A stretch of 64,000 nucleotides of DNA from Euborellia annulipes (GCA_023213315.1 JAKCPI010027364.1:53165-117164); one strand, 5' to 3'. Numbered from the stretch's first letter, positions 13,278-24,820 are shown. Translations and numbers: made by a program. Notes: generated by a model from the sequence alone, not told the origin.

Positions 13278-13486
13278 CAGTGATGGACAATATTAAGTCC
13301 CACCCATGCGTTTTCTACTTTTGATTATTTCATTGTTTTTAAAAAATATTATATATTTTTTAATGGAAATATTCATGGTTCAAACCTAAAAAATTTCCAA
13401 CAAAGATTTTCATTTTCTTATATAAAAACAATGAAATAATCACAAGTAGAAAACGCATGGGTGGGACTTAATATTGACCCTCACTC
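13278..13486. mobile_element. MITE A, Tc1/mariner-type
   Basis: TA on both sides (13276-13277, 13487-13488), with the standard long inverted repeats. The right end reads CTCACTC instead of CTCACTG. Confidence 0.85.
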
Positions 13487-13744
13487 TACCGACAAGCTGG
13501 TGATTGGGAAACCCGTTTTTATAATATACAGTATAGGAACATGCTTATAGTTATTCATACCCTTGGTACCGTGAATTAATTGTGTTTGAAATGAAATTAT
13601 AATTTTATTTAATTTAATAAGCAGTAGTCCGAATATTTTTACAAGGATTTTTGATAGGCATTTATATTTTCCACTATTATTTGTTAAAAAAAAAATATTT
13701 TAAAAGAAATCGTCCTCAAAAATAATAATAATAAATTGGTTGTA

Positions 13745-13905
13745 GAAATCGCAGAGTCACAAGGCTGAAGGGTCGCTATCGATTAGTCAGCTGCCCTCCA
13801 TGAAGACAGACAAATGCATTCGCCAAACACAAGAGGGGCAGAAATACGCCAGGTGCATCACGTGGGCTGATAGATGCACCATTGAGGTAATGGTATGTTT
13901 GAGAG
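13745..13905. other. Non-repetitive GC-richer island in para intron, unidentified
   Basis: About 160 bp with clearly higher G+C than its surroundings. On the + strand a 60-codon frame starts at 13800 (MKTDKCIRQTQEGQKYA) and a donor-like GAG|GTAATG follows at about 13886. On the minus strand a 31-codon frame starts near 13882. No family is recognised and neither reading is supported by homology. Confidence 0.3.
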
Positions 13906-14104
13906 TGGAGGCATTATCAAAAGTAGAAACATATTTTTTTAACAAGTTCAAAACCTTGAGTACTCTCTTAATAGCAAATTAAAAGAAAAAGTTTTATTTT
14001 TTTTTTAATTTGGGTTATAGAGATCATTTGCTTTTCCGTCCAGTCTTATTCTCTGGTTGACTATCGTCCAGGCGTTCCCATCATTCAAATTAAAAGACAA
14101 AAAA

Positions 14105-14335
14105 TTTGAAGTTAATACACCTTCAGGTCTATTCTCTAAAAACATTTAAAATAAACAAATGGGTGTTAAAAAGTATTGTAAAAACAATCAGATTTAAAAA
14201 ATGCTATTCAAAATCACTTCCTTGCCTCAAACAGCTATTCTGTAAACAAAAATTTAAAGCCAAAGGGTTAACATTTAGTAAATAGAGTTAAAAATTAATG
14301 CCATGTATTGGGGGTGCCTTTAATATTTTAACGCT
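14105..14335 (+). repeat. Family E foldback, one truncated arm
   Basis: From GGTCTATTCTCTAAAAACA it follows the left arm of the elements at 24386-24820 and 34725-35432, through AACAAATGGGTGTTAAAAAG, to the GGGGTGCCTTTAATATTTTA block. The opposite arm is absent. Confidence 0.75.
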
Positions 14336-14384
14336 TGTGAGAGGGGGTGCAAAAAACTCAAAATTTGTTTACTTTTGTCAGGTT

Positions 14385-14845
14385 TTCGCTTATATTTGGT
14401 AAACTAAGCATATTTTGTGCACCATAATACATTATAAAGTTGTAGAGCATAAAATTTGCTAAAACTTGGTTGATAAAACGAATTTCCAGACCAAATATTA
14501 ACCAAGATACGGCCGATCAAAGTTTTTATTTTTTTCATTTCGAGAAACTTTGGACTTTTATCATCAGTTTTTCGCTTCTATTTCGCAAACTAAACATATT
14601 TTGTGCACCATAGTTTAATACAAAATTTTAGAGTATTAAATCTGCTAAAATTTGGTTGATAAATCGAATTTGTAAACTCAATATTAACCGAGATATGGCT
14701 AAAAGAATTTTCTATTTGTTTTACATATCGAGAAACTTGGTCTAAATTTGATCGGCCGTATCTCGGTTAATATTGGGTCTACATATTCATTTTAACAACC
14801 AAATTTAATGCTCTACAATTTTGTATTGTACAATGGTGCACAAAA
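14385..14845. repeat. Two direct and one inverted copy of a ~180-bp unit
   Basis: Units at about 14385-14560 and 14570-14725 share ACTAARCATATTTTGTGCACC, TTGGTTGATAAA and ATATTAACCRAGATA blocks. A third, partial unit at about 14745-14845 is inverted (GGCCGTATCTCGGTTAATAT ... GGTGCACAAAAT). Confidence 0.72.
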
Positions 14846-14932
14846 TTTAAATTTAATATATGATTATTTTTTTAATTAATATTATGATTATGATAATATT
14901 TTTAATTACCATTTCAATCGAATATCAATGAT

Positions 14933-15193
14933 CAGTGGCGTAGCGAGTGGCGAGGCAAGGGGGGCCATCATGCCCCGGGTACTACTCATAGGGGAGCCAA
15001 ATGATCCGCAAAACAAAAAATTGCTGGATAATTTTGTCTGAAATTTAAAGCCTAGTTTGAGCCTATGCCTTTATTTATTTATTAATTTGAGAGTATATTT
15101 TACATATAATATTATATGGTTTTCGAATGGGGGGGGGGGGGACGCTAAAAAGGTATTGTGCCACGGGCGTGAGTTAAGCTCGCTACGCCAATG
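14933..15193. mobile_element. hAT-type non-autonomous element, 261 bp
   Basis: Perfect 8-bp duplication TCAATGAT (14925-14932 and 15194-15201). Ends are CAGTGGCGTAGCGAG and CATTGGCGTAGCGAG. It contains a run of G residues and an AT-rich core, with no coding capacity. Confidence 0.88.
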
Positions 15194-15201
15194 TCAATGA
15201 T

Positions 15202-16522
15202 GTTAAAGATTTTAGAAATTATATTAAAATTTAAGTTAACTCTTTGATATTCTGAAATTTTCCTTTAAAATACAAGAATTAGTAAATCTCAAAAAGAATT
15301 TTTTCATAAATTAAGATTAAAACCTAATTGAAGTATTAAATAAGATTAAATTCCCCATAGAGAGAACATAAAGCTCTCTATAAGAGATTTATAACCAGAA
15401 TATTTAAATTAACTTTATAAGCTCTTATCTATACACTTAATTTAATTTTACCTTTGATATAATTTTGGTGAAATATTTATTTTCTGGATCTAATAAGCTA
15501 AGAAAATTAATGATTAAACAATTTTAGGGATTTCTTAAACCCGCCCGATAATTGGGTTCGATTCTATAAAGGGCTTTTGACATTTATGCAAGAAACTACT
15601 AATCAGAAAACGCAATCATTTTATCCATTATGCGATTATCGAAATCGGAGATTATAGAAATTCTATAATTTAGAAACTAATTAAATTTAGAGAATGCCCG
15701 ATGCGTGGAGTTCGATTCTTAAGACGAATAGATTTTTTTTTGTTTCACAAACAATTTATTTAAAGGATTTAACTTAATGAAATCGTTTAGAGGGATGAGC
15801 AACGCCTGAGTCCTGACCTTTTAAGGAGGTTCCGACCTTTTAAAGGAGGTCAGGGATGCAGATATCTAACAAGTAAGTAAATTTTTCAGGCCCTGGTGGC
15901 ATATATTCTTATTTTTTTAATTTGTCAAGACGATAAAAATAATTGAATTTTATTCCTTTGTTTAATTCTATTTAATTTTTTTATTTTTCAGTTACTGAAT
16001 CATATAATATTTCACGGATTTCTGCGGATCTAACTGATGTACAGTTTTGAATACTTAAGAGGCAATATCCTTTTCTTCATGGACAAATGAATTTTTCCAA
16101 AAAAGTAAACTCCAAAAGTTTTTAAGGATCATTCTATTTAATAATTATGATTTCTCGGATAATTATGATTCGTTTATATCTTCAGAACTTCACAAGGAAT
16201 ATGTGAATTTGTGAATGAAAAGAAAAAAAAAACAAATCTTGCTACAACGGAGAGGAATAATAGCTTGAAAAAAGTTATTATTAAATAAATCCAAAGAATT
16301 TTTCCTTCCCCTTCTATTTTATTTTCCTTTTGACTGCCATCCATCATTTATCTATAAAAACATACGAGATCTTTTACACTTGAGGAAGTATTAAGGGCAG
16401 TATTTGACAAAGGTTTTCCAGATCAAATATAATTTAATATATGAGAGTGGTTTTGTTTAATTCACCAACTGAACTTGGATTACATCAATGAAATTTTATT
16501 AAAAAAAAATAAAAGTAATTAC
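15202..16522 (-). other. para intron, no gene seen
   Basis: AT-rich. A short direct repeat (GACCTTTTAARGGAGGT) lies at about 15817-15850. The interval ends at the donor GTAATT (16517-16522). Confidence 0.55.
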
Positions 16523-16678
16523 CCGCTGATTGTGATAGTAGCTGTCGATGTCCTCCAATGGTGTGGAGGACAACTCTGGAGGGAATCCGCCTTGGAGGCG
16601 CACTGGAATGGGTGCACCCTGCTCCAGTGTCGGATCCGGCTGCGGTCCCTCGTCCTCATCCTCGTCCTCATAGCGGAC
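16523..16678 (-). CDS. para: para coding exon 3: acidic N-terminal cytoplasmic region
   Basis: This 156-nt exon is phase 0 at both ends, with acceptor CTGCCTGTGCAG (16679 and above) and donor GTAATT (16517-16522). It reads [40 protein letters not shown] and [12 protein letters not shown]. The acidic run, [11 protein letters not shown] and PLEDID are diagnostic of the cytoplasmic N-terminus of arthropod para. It can join directly to the start exon or to the optional microexon at 18036-18068, both in frame. Confidence 0.96.
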
Positions 16679-17417
16679 CTGCACAGGCAGTGAACCAATC
16701 ACATGAGCCCTTCAATCAAACCATCCCATTCACACACTCTTATATACGATTATGAAATTCAACCCAAATTTCATCGAGAACACTCTAACAATCAAGAAAG
16801 AAAAAAAAAAACATTATACCTAAAATTCCTAAAATAAATATATTGAGATGTAAAGAAGAGAGAAAAAATATTTAAAGAAGATAAAAGAAAGAAGAAAAAA
16901 ATAATGGGGTGTGTGTAACCCCCAGTCACTATGGTTATTTAGAGCACTTTTTTTTAAAAATGAGCTTGTCTAAATAAAGCCTATATACACATTTAGAGCC
17001 TAAAAATATTAATTTTTGAGCTGCAAAATTTACTTAAATTCAACTAATTGATATGATACTTTCATCAGATACTTTTAAAATTGAAGATCTCAGTGATACT
17101 CCATCCTTGGACAGACATTATACTAATTTTACATCTTACATCCCCCACCCAAACTAATGAAATTTTACAAAATTAAAAATCTATTGTATGAGCTTGTTAG
17201 AAAAATTTTAAAATACTTTACCTTCTTTAATTGTTTCCATTATAAATATGAAAAGATTATTTTGTAAATATTTTGCGATTTGATCAAAACAACCCATAAT
17301 TATACTAAATTATTTGATCAATTCACAAATTATCCTAAAACTAAAAATTAGATCTATTTTCTAGTGTAACTAAGACTAAATATCTATCAATGTCATGGTG
17401 CTAACTAAACAACCTTA

Positions 17418-17454
<37 letters not shown>

Positions 17455-17455
17455 G

Positions 17456-17486
<31 letters not shown>

Positions 17487-18035
17487 GAGATTGCCAAATT
17501 TTTATATAATTTTATTAATAAACCCATTCAAAATTGTTATTATATTAGTGATTTAAAAATTAAATTTTAGTTATATTTTCATGCATGTGTCAAATGTTTT
17601 TGTTGAAAAATCACCCAATTTATATAAATAATTATTTAAGTGTTTCTTGACAATACGTGTTGAGTGAATGTGTATTATCCTTATTGGCGAGATTGTGATC
17701 AGCTCAGAATCTACATGATTATTATAAATTTTATTTAAAATTATGCTTATACGTGAGAGCAAAAAAATAGATTCTGCGCTTGTTAGTGCCCTTTCATTGT
17801 GTTTTATTTGTAGTCTGTGAGTTGGTGTGTTGTTCAAAAAGAATTTAGTTAAGAAATGAAAGGAGCCTAAAGAAAGTCTAAGTAAGAGCTAAAGCAAGCA
17901 AGCAATTAAAACAGCCCAAGCAAAAATCGAAACGGAAAATTAAAAAATTAGTAACAAAATAAAAGAATGATAAAATACAAAAGGAAAACAATAAATAAAT
18001 AAGCAAAGCAGGGTTCAGAGGTAGCAAAATCTTAC
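16679..18035 (-). other. para intron, no gene seen
   Basis: 1.36-kb AT-rich intron between the microexon and the acidic exon, with a long (AAT)n microsatellite at 17419-17484. Confidence 0.6.
17419..17484. repeat. (AAT)n microsatellite
   Basis: About 21 AAT units, interrupted once by AAATAAG near the middle. Confidence 0.9.
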
Positions 18036-18068
18036 TTCTTTTTTCTTTTTCCTCCGTCCAAATACCTC
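18036..18068 (-). CDS. para: para optional microexon (basic cassette, insect exon j equivalent)
   Basis: This 33-nt exon has acceptor CACATTCCAG (18069 and above) and donor GTAAGA (18030-18035). It is phase 0 at both ends and encodes EVFGRRKKKKE. Placed between the start exon (ending KKREEGQ) and the acidic exon (starting VRYEDED) it reproduces the arthropod arrangement in which a lysine-rich peptide (VPQYGRKKKQKE in insects) precedes the acidic run. In insects this segment is the optional exon j. Because both phases are 0, skipping keeps the frame, so inclusion here is probably also alternative. It is too short for ordinary ORF detection. Confidence 0.85.
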
Positions 18069-19005
18069 CTGGAATGTGAAGAATTTGACACACATCAAAA
18101 AGATACATTGAATAAGATAAAAAAAAAAATTTAAAAAAATAGAATAATAAACAATAGATACAACATTGAGGCATATCTAGAACAAAGATAGAGTTTGCTA
18201 ATAGAGTTACAACACAGACTACCTCGATTATACAGGGGCAGAGTTTAAGGTAAAGAAATAGATAGAGGGATGTGAATAGTATGTAATTTATATAACTTTT
18301 ATATACATATTCATATAAAAATATGTATATAAAAATTTCTAAAGAGATAGAAAGAGAAAGAGTTTGATAGATAAAAAGAAGAAAAAGAAAGATCTATAAC
18401 TCAAATTTACCTGGACTGGAAAATTTTACTAATTTTTCTTTAATGACTAAATAATTTCGTATATTTATATTAATTTACTATAATTTTTTTTTTTGTCGAA
18501 CTACTATAAAACAAATTTCAATGTGACTTTTGAATATTATACATTAAGCCCTTGCATAGATCTATTTTTTTTATCCAGTATTGTTTCTTGAACTGGTAAT
18601 CCTTTTCTTTTTCCTATTGTTAATCTTTGTCTTTTTTTCCTCAGGCCTCTGATAGCTGTTCTTATCTCGGATAACTCTTTGGTTTCTTCGCCGATCCCAC
18701 AACGTAAGATGAGGAAACGAGAAATCGATAGAACCAGCAATAAAGGTAATCAAAAGTCTTAATAAACCTTTGAAATAAATAACCTACTGTTTAATTTGTT
18801 CGTTTTTAATAAAAATTCGAAACGATAAACATAGGATTTGACCAAATTTTATTCTATTTTTACTTTCTTTTATGTTGGTAGCATTTATTATAATTTTCGT
18901 TATTCTGTTTTAGCTGTGGAAACAGAATTCACGAAAAAAGCTGACTTGGAATCTATAATTGACAATTTTGCATGACTCAAGGCGAGGAGAATAATTTTAT
19001 AAAAA
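18069..19005 (-). other. para intron; unidentified 67-codon frame
   Basis: AT-rich. The stretch 18537-18740 (minus) has a basic frame (GLRKKRQRLTIGKRKGL) and slightly higher G+C, but no recognised homology and no splice signals that fit para. It is probably not an exon. Confidence 0.4.
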
Positions 19006-19545
19006 TCTAGTGTGACTGGTCGCACAGCACACAACTTTCTCTTACCTTCGGTAATCGAAAGTTGTGCTTTCGCACAAGATTTTTTTTGTGTCGAGATATA
19101 TTTAGTTTCCGACAGTACAGTACATTTGACTTCAAGATGTAAAATTTATAAACATGGGAGAATATTTATATTTTGTTACCATGGCAACCATTTATCCTAT
19201 CTTTCCTATTAAGTACAAGAGTAAAGTGTGCTTCAAACAATTTTGAGGGCAAAATGAGAAAGAGCATCTAAAAAATAATTGATTTTTGAATTTTAATCAA
19301 AATCGTTGGAGCGAATTTTGAGAAGTATATCAGTAAAGTACTAGTACTCTAAGGCCGATTTTGATTAAAAGCTTATTTTCACGCCTCAGGGGGGGTGGGT
19401 GTCTAACTTGTAGAATTTCAACCACCTAGCTCAATTCCTTCATGCTTTAAATTGAATACAGAGACACACATATAGACAGACAAATCATGTCGCGAAAGCC
19501 ACTTTTTTGGATTCAGGGGACCTTAAAAAAACTGTTTATGTATTA
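19006..19545 (+). repeat. Family C repeat, forward copy lacking 3' tail
   Basis: It begins at the 5' hairpin (CTAGTGTGACTGGTCGCACA). It continues through GTGTCGAGATATATTTAG, GTTACCATGGCAACCATT, CAGTAAAGTACTAGTACT and GACAGACAAATCATG, and stops near GGGGACC. It faces the inverted copy at 19692-20333. Confidence 0.8.
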
Positions 19546-19574
19546 TTATTATTATTATTAAGCTAACTGTTTAG

Positions 19575-19690
19575 ATAGGGTTACCATATGTCCGGTTTGG
19601 CGTCCGGATCTGAGATATGTCCGGATTTTACTAATATAAACTGAAAACGTGGCCAAATTGGGAAATTTGGACACGTTTTCCGTTCATATT
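19575..19690. repeat. Short repeat between two family C copies
   Basis: It starts TAGGGTTACCATATGTCCGG and has an inverted pair CGTGGCCAAATT and AATTTGGACACG. It separates the two opposed family C copies. It is unclassified. Confidence 0.4.
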
Positions 19691-19691
19691 A

Positions 19692-20333
19692 TTTTTTACT
19701 TTATCTTACCTATATATATGTTAGTGAGAAAGTATTGGATTCATGTTAAAAATTCGATGTCATGATTTTGATGGATATATGTTTTGAATCCCCTTTTGAG
19801 TCCCCTGAATCCAAAAAAGTGATTTTCGCGACATGGTCTGTCTGTGTGTGTGTCGGTCTGTCTGTCTGTCTTAAATTTTAAGCATGAAGGAATTGAGTTA
19901 TGAAGCTGAAATTTTATATTTAAGTTAGACACCGCCCTGGAGAGTGAAAATAAGCTTTTAAACAAAAACGGCCAAAGAGTACTAGTACTTTACTGATGCA
20001 CTTTTTTAGTTTTTCCGATTTTCTCAAAATTTGTTCCAAAAATTTTGATTAAAACTCAAAAATCAATTATTTTTTTAGATGCTCTTTGAAATGTATATTC
20101 TCATTTTGCCATTGAAATTTTCTGAAGACCACTTTACTCTTGTATTTCATAGAAAGATATGAGAAATGGTTGCCATGGTAACAAAATATAAATATGTTCC
20201 AATACTTAGAAATTTTACATCTTGAATTCAAATGTACCGTACAGTCAGAAACTAAATATATGTCGACACAAAAAATCTGGAGTGACAATCACAGAAGTTG
20301 TTTGCTGTGCGACCAGTCACACCAGATTTTAAT
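19692..20333 (-). repeat. Family C repeat, nearly complete reverse copy
   Basis: Read on the minus strand it runs from the 5' hairpin (TCTGGTGTGACTGGTCGCAC) to the tail ending in TAAGATAAAGTAAAAA. It includes the three internal landmarks GTTACCATGGCAACCATT, AAAGTACTAGTACT and the GACAGACAGACAG stretch. Length is about 640 bp. Confidence 0.82.
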
Positions 20334-20354
20334 AAATTTTATTCATTTAAATTA

Positions 20355-20540
20355 TTAGCGGCGAGCGCCCCCCCCCCCCTTCCCCCACCTGTCGCTGAGC
20401 ACACAATTTTTACTTTTTATTCTTACATTCGGTAATTTAAAAGTGCATTCTGTACTTGTTTACCAGAATATAAATACAAATCAAATTTTTAAGTATTAAT
20501 TTTAAAATTTTATATTTAAAATAAAATTTAATTCCCAATT
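20355..20540 (+). mobile_element. Chimeric hAT fragments
   Basis: The first part resembles the right end of the element at 1928-2188 (GGCGAGCGCCCCC ... CACCTGTCGCTG). From about 20397 it matches the interior of the element at 38612-38873 (GCATTCTGTACTTGTTTACC). No target duplication can be assigned. Confidence 0.5.
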
Positions 20541-20569
20541 GATTATGACGTCACATTTGCATAAGTCTT

Positions 20570-20960
20570 TTTTTCGAAGTGGGATGTGTATTTGATAGCC
20601 TTTTTGATTGGCCGATAGTGAAACCGCCCCCACCAATCAAAGAGCTTCTTTTAGGCGGGTGTTGGCATCAAGTCTCTCGCTCTCTGCTTGCAGTTGCTCC
20701 ATCAGTCGCCATAAGGAGGGCTAGTGTTAAACATCTAATCTGTGCTTGTTTGATCCAATATAAGAAGCTACCTTTGATTGTGTTTGTTGAACCCACACTT
20801 TCTTCATGTGCTGCTCATGTTTGAACATTTACCTGAACACTCTTCCCACCTTAACAACCTGAGTGATGACTACCAACCATCTCAACTCCATCCAAGGATT
20901 CCTTCCAAACGCTTGCTTGCATCCAAATCCAGGTACCAACGCCATCTTGCTTGCCTAATT
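20570..20960 (+). promoter_or_regulatory. Promoter-like GC-richer block, possible solo LTR
   Basis: It holds two inverted CCAAT-type boxes (TTGATTGGCC, ACCAATCAAA) around a CCGCCCCCACC box. Then comes a TATA-like CAATATAAGAAG at about 20756. Downstream is about 200 bp of unusually non-AT-rich sequence ending in a donor-like CCAG|GTACC. No coding homology was found. It could be the U3-R part of an LTR or a promoter of an unknown transcript. Confidence 0.3.
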
Positions 20961-21159
20961 ATTTTTTTTCTATTTACTTATTAAAACAAAAAACTAATTT
21001 ACCGAACCTTTATTTATTACAAAATTATATTGATATATAATTTTTTTTAAATATTAATTGAAATTTCTAACCCCTCCCACTCCCGTTTTTTTTATATAGA
21101 TGCTATTAATATAACAAATGTAAGCCTAATTCTAAAAAATATTTTAATGGAAAGGTTTT

Positions 21160-21845
21160 TTTTTTTTTAATATTAATTGTAATCATTTATTATTAATCGT
21201 TTCCAAAATTGTTAATTTAAGAAAAGTGGAGGTAAATTTTCTCCCTCCCAGACTCCCATTCATTTTTTTTTTTTTTTTTTTTCAAATCCTTAATTATTTT
21301 CTTTTAACAATATTTAACTTTGTTCCTTTCTTCTTTTCTGGTCTTTATTTCAATTTGGCTTCCATAAATCTAAACCAATCACAAGAGATGTAACTGCTTT
21401 TTTAATATTTCCAAATTGTATTGATCTCTTTGACTCGATTAAATATTCAAAGAGTATTTTTATTTCTTATGAATACTAGTATCCAAATATATGTTTTTTT
21501 TTTTTTAATATTAATTGTAATCTTTTATTAATCGTTCCCGTTGATTAAAAAAAAGGGAGGTAAATTTTTCCCCTCCTAGACTCCTATTCATTGACCTTTC
21601 TCTTTATTATCTCTGATTGCATCTTCCATTCCTCCCAAAAGTCATATTTTTTCCAAAACCTTAATTATTTTCTTTTACAATAATAAAACTTATTTTCTAG
21701 TAATTATTCCAATTTGACTGCCATAAATCTAACGCAATAACAAAAGACACAACTCCTTTTTACTTTTTTTAATAACATTTCATATTGTAAATTTGATCTC
21801 TTTGACTCTATTAAATTTTCTAAGAGTATTTTTAAACATTTTTTT
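21160..21845 (+). repeat. Tandem duplication, ~340-bp unit
   Basis: Units at about 21160-21490 and 21497-21845 share TTAATATTAATTGTAATC, a GGAGGTAAATTTT block, CTTAATTATTTTCTTTTA and GATCTCTTTGACTC in the same order. The copies have diverged noticeably. Confidence 0.75.
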
Positions 21846-21855
21846 TTTTTTTTTT

Positions 21856-22235
21856 TACTTCCACTTACCACTATATTTGTTAATATATATAGAAAATATT
21901 GGATTCATGTCAAAAATTCAATGTCGAAATTTTGATGGATATACACTTTTTGAGGTCTCCTGAATCCAAAAAAATGGTTTTCGCGACCCGGTCTGTCTGT
22001 TTAATTTAAAGAATTAAGGAATTAAGCTTGGAGGTTGAAAAGTTTTATATTTAAGTTAGACACCCACCTAGGGCTTGAAAATAAGCTTTTGGTCAAAATC
22101 GGCCAAAAAGTAGCCTACTAGTACTTTATTGATGTAGTTTTTCAGTTTTTTTATTTTTTTTATTTTCTCAAAATTCGCTGTAACAATTTTGATTAGATTT
22201 TTTAGATGCTCTTTAAAATGTATATTCTCATTTTG
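21856..22235 (-). repeat. Family C repeat, reverse partial copy
   Basis: It contains the tail (TATTGGATTCATGTCAAAA, GTCTGTCTGT) and interior (TAGTACTTTATTGATG, GATGCTCTTTAAAATG). It breaks off before the 5' hairpin. Confidence 0.75.
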
Positions 22236-22274
22236 CCATGAAGGTCACAATAGCCTTTTACAAACTAAAAAAAA

Positions 22275-22345
22275 AAACAGGGTGGTGGTGGGGGTGGCCC
22301 TTATTATTAAGTAATACCGTTGCCCATCAAGTCTGTCTGCGGCCC
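22275..22345 (-). repeat. Family L repeat, 5' fragment
   Basis: On the minus strand CAGGGCCGCAGACAGACTTG and CTACTTAATAATA-like blocks match the start of the copy at 40736. Confidence 0.6.
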
Positions 22346-22644
22346 TGCCCGCGACTCTTGATTTATTCGTTCAATATATTGATTAGATGGGCCTGTGTGT
22401 GTTTCTCTCTGGAAGAAACTTTTAGTTTTCCTCCCAGTGATGTGTAGGCGTAAGATGCAATCCCGAAGGGCCGTTTTTAACCACAACATCGTCTTTAGAT
22501 CAAATAGATTAGGTTAATTTTAAATGGAGGAAATAAAGATTGAAATGGAAATATTCGTTACCAAAGTAATTAGAAACTAAAACGTTTGTTTTTAACTAGC
22601 TAACTATTAAGATATTTTGTACTTTATAGGAAAAAAGATTTTCA

Positions 22645-23530
22645 TAAAAAATCTGGTGTGACTAGCGACCATTCGGTAAGAGAAAGTTGTGCACCGTGCT
22701 AATCACACCAGATTTTTTGTGTCGAGATATATTTAGTTTTCCATAGCACAAACTTGGCCACTTGCATTTCATAATTAAAGAAGCTTTCTGTCCATCCATC
22801 GTCTAAAAATAAAACCTGTATGACTTCACCTATTATTCTCAGAATCATAAAGATAATTAAAAAAAAAAAAACAATAAAATTATTTTCTATTTTTATTATC
22901 AATATATTCTTCAAATTAATAAAAATAAAAAAAAAACTGAATTACATCATCAACGTGTAGTTCAAACAATTTTCACAAAATATTACTGATATACTTTTTA
23001 AAAGGGCATTTATATGAATTTTAATCTAAAAAAGAGATTTAAATTCTGTTACCATACCAACCATTTCTCCTATCTTTCCTATGAGGAACAAGAGCAAAGT
23101 GGTCTTCAGAAAATTTCAACGGCAAAATGAGAATATACATTTTCAAGAGCATCTAAAAAATAGTTGATTTATGAATTTAAAAAAAAATATCGTTAGAGCG
23201 AATTTTGAGAAAATCGAAAAAAACTAAAAAAGTATATCAGTAAAGTACTAGTACTTATTGGCCGATTTTGTTTAAAAGCTTATTTACACGTGTTCGGGGG
23301 ATGCCTAACTTAAATATAAAATTTCAATCTCCTAGCTCATTTCCTTCATGGTCAAAAAAGTCCATACACACACACACACACACAGACCAATTTGCGGGAC
23401 CCACTTTTTTGGACACAGGGGACCTCAAAACATGTATATCCATCAAAATCTCGATATCGAATTTTTGTCATGATCGCAATACTTTCTCTATATATATTAA
23501 CATATATAGACGTAAGAGGAAGTAAAAAAA
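22645..23530 (+). repeat. Family C repeat, forward copy with foreign middle
   Basis: The 5' hairpin and GTGTCGAGATATATTTAG are at 22650-22735. Typical interior and tail resume at about 23038 and run to GAGGAAGTAAAAAA near 23530. The roughly 300 bp between (22740-23035) has no family C similarity. An (AC)n run is at 23366-23383. Confidence 0.72.
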
Positions 23531-24014
23531 AGAAATATCTAAATTCTCCTCCCTTCGCTCAAGCAAAAATGTGTAAAATCTATAATCATTTTAAAAATAT
23601 AAAGCGAAATTCTTTTAATCTTTATTTATTTATTTGTTTTTGTTTTTTTTTTCAAAAGCTAAATTATTAAAATTTTTGTTTGATTTAGGTCAATAAAAAG
23701 AATTGATGGGTCGAATAAAAAATTTTTTTTAACACATTTGAGTTTTGTATTTTTCTTTATCTAGACTTTGTATAAAAAGTTGGTTTTGTTTATTGAGCTA
23801 AATATAATTCGATTATAAAAGAAAGACATTTTATCGATTTCAATATTGTGACGATTTTTCAGGCTGTTTAAGTAATTTTGCTTGCTTAGTGAGCTTGAAA
23901 TTTGATTGGGGACAAAAGCCATTTTTCCTTTTAAATTATATCTTCTTTATAGATATAGAGGCGTAACTGAGACAGTTTTCAAAGAGGATGAGAATATTAA
24001 ACAAACATATTAAC
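23531..24014 (-). other. No feature seen
   Basis: AT-rich intron sequence without recognised features. Confidence 0.55.
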
Positions 24015-24268
24015 CAGGGGCGTATATAGAAATTTTTTTCGGGGGGGGGGCGAACTAAAAATTTTTCTGCGGAAAATTTTTTTTTAAGAAACTATTTTTT
24101 TTCACACGAAATTTTTTGCGGAACATTTTTTCTTTTGTGGAACCAAAGTTTTCCGTCCTGCGGAAAAATTTGTTGTGCTGATGTCTGTATATCCCTATAT
24201 ATGTATATGTGTTTGGGAAATTTCGGGGGGGGCCCGGGCCCCCTCGGCCCCCCTTATATACGCCCCTG
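24015..24268. mobile_element. hAT-type non-autonomous element, 254 bp
   Basis: Perfect duplication ATATTAAC (24007-24014 and 24269-24276). Perfect inverted ends CAGGGGCGTATATA. The interior is A/T-rich, bounded by G runs. Confidence 0.88.
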
Positions 24269-24385
24269 ATATTAACCAAATTTTGATATTTTTTTAATGA
24301 TTAAATAAATTCAAGATAATTTGAATTCATAATAAGAAAACTACTATCAAAAATTTGATGTAATTGACTTGGCACATTTACATAC

Positions 24386-24820
24386 AGGTCTCTTCTCTAA
24401 AAACAGGCGTTAAAATTTAAAATAAACAAATGGGTGTTAAAAAGTAATGTAGAAACAATCAGCGTTAAAAAATGCTATTCTCTAAACAAAGTTTTAACAG
24501 CGACGTTAACATGTTGCTTTTATTTCAAAGCTATCATAACCTTAACTTTTTAGGTTAAGGACGTTATTTTTATTTTAAACCCGACGTTAAAATATTAAAG
24601 GCACCCCATACACATGACATTAATTTTTAACACTATTTACTAAATGTTAACCCTTTGGCTTTAAATTTTTGTTTACAGAATAGCTATTTGAGGCAAGGAC
24701 GTGACTTTGAATAGCATCTTTTTAACTCTGATTGTTTTTACGTTACTTTTTATCACTCAATTGTTTATTTTAAATTTTAACACCTGCTTTTAGAGAATAG
24801 ACCTGAAGATAATTTCTGTA
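24386..24820. repeat. Family E foldback element, ~430 bp
   Basis: Inverted ends GGTCTCTTCTCTAAAAACAG and GGTCTATTCTCTAAAAGCAG. The right arm is near full length with the GCCTCAAATAGCTATTCTG complement; the left arm is internally deleted compared with 34725-35432. Confidence 0.8.

Noticed and set aside
18537..18740. Basic 67-codon minus-strand frame as another para exon
   Set aside because: It has no similarity to para and lacks splice sites in a usable phase; the true basic exon is 18036-18068.
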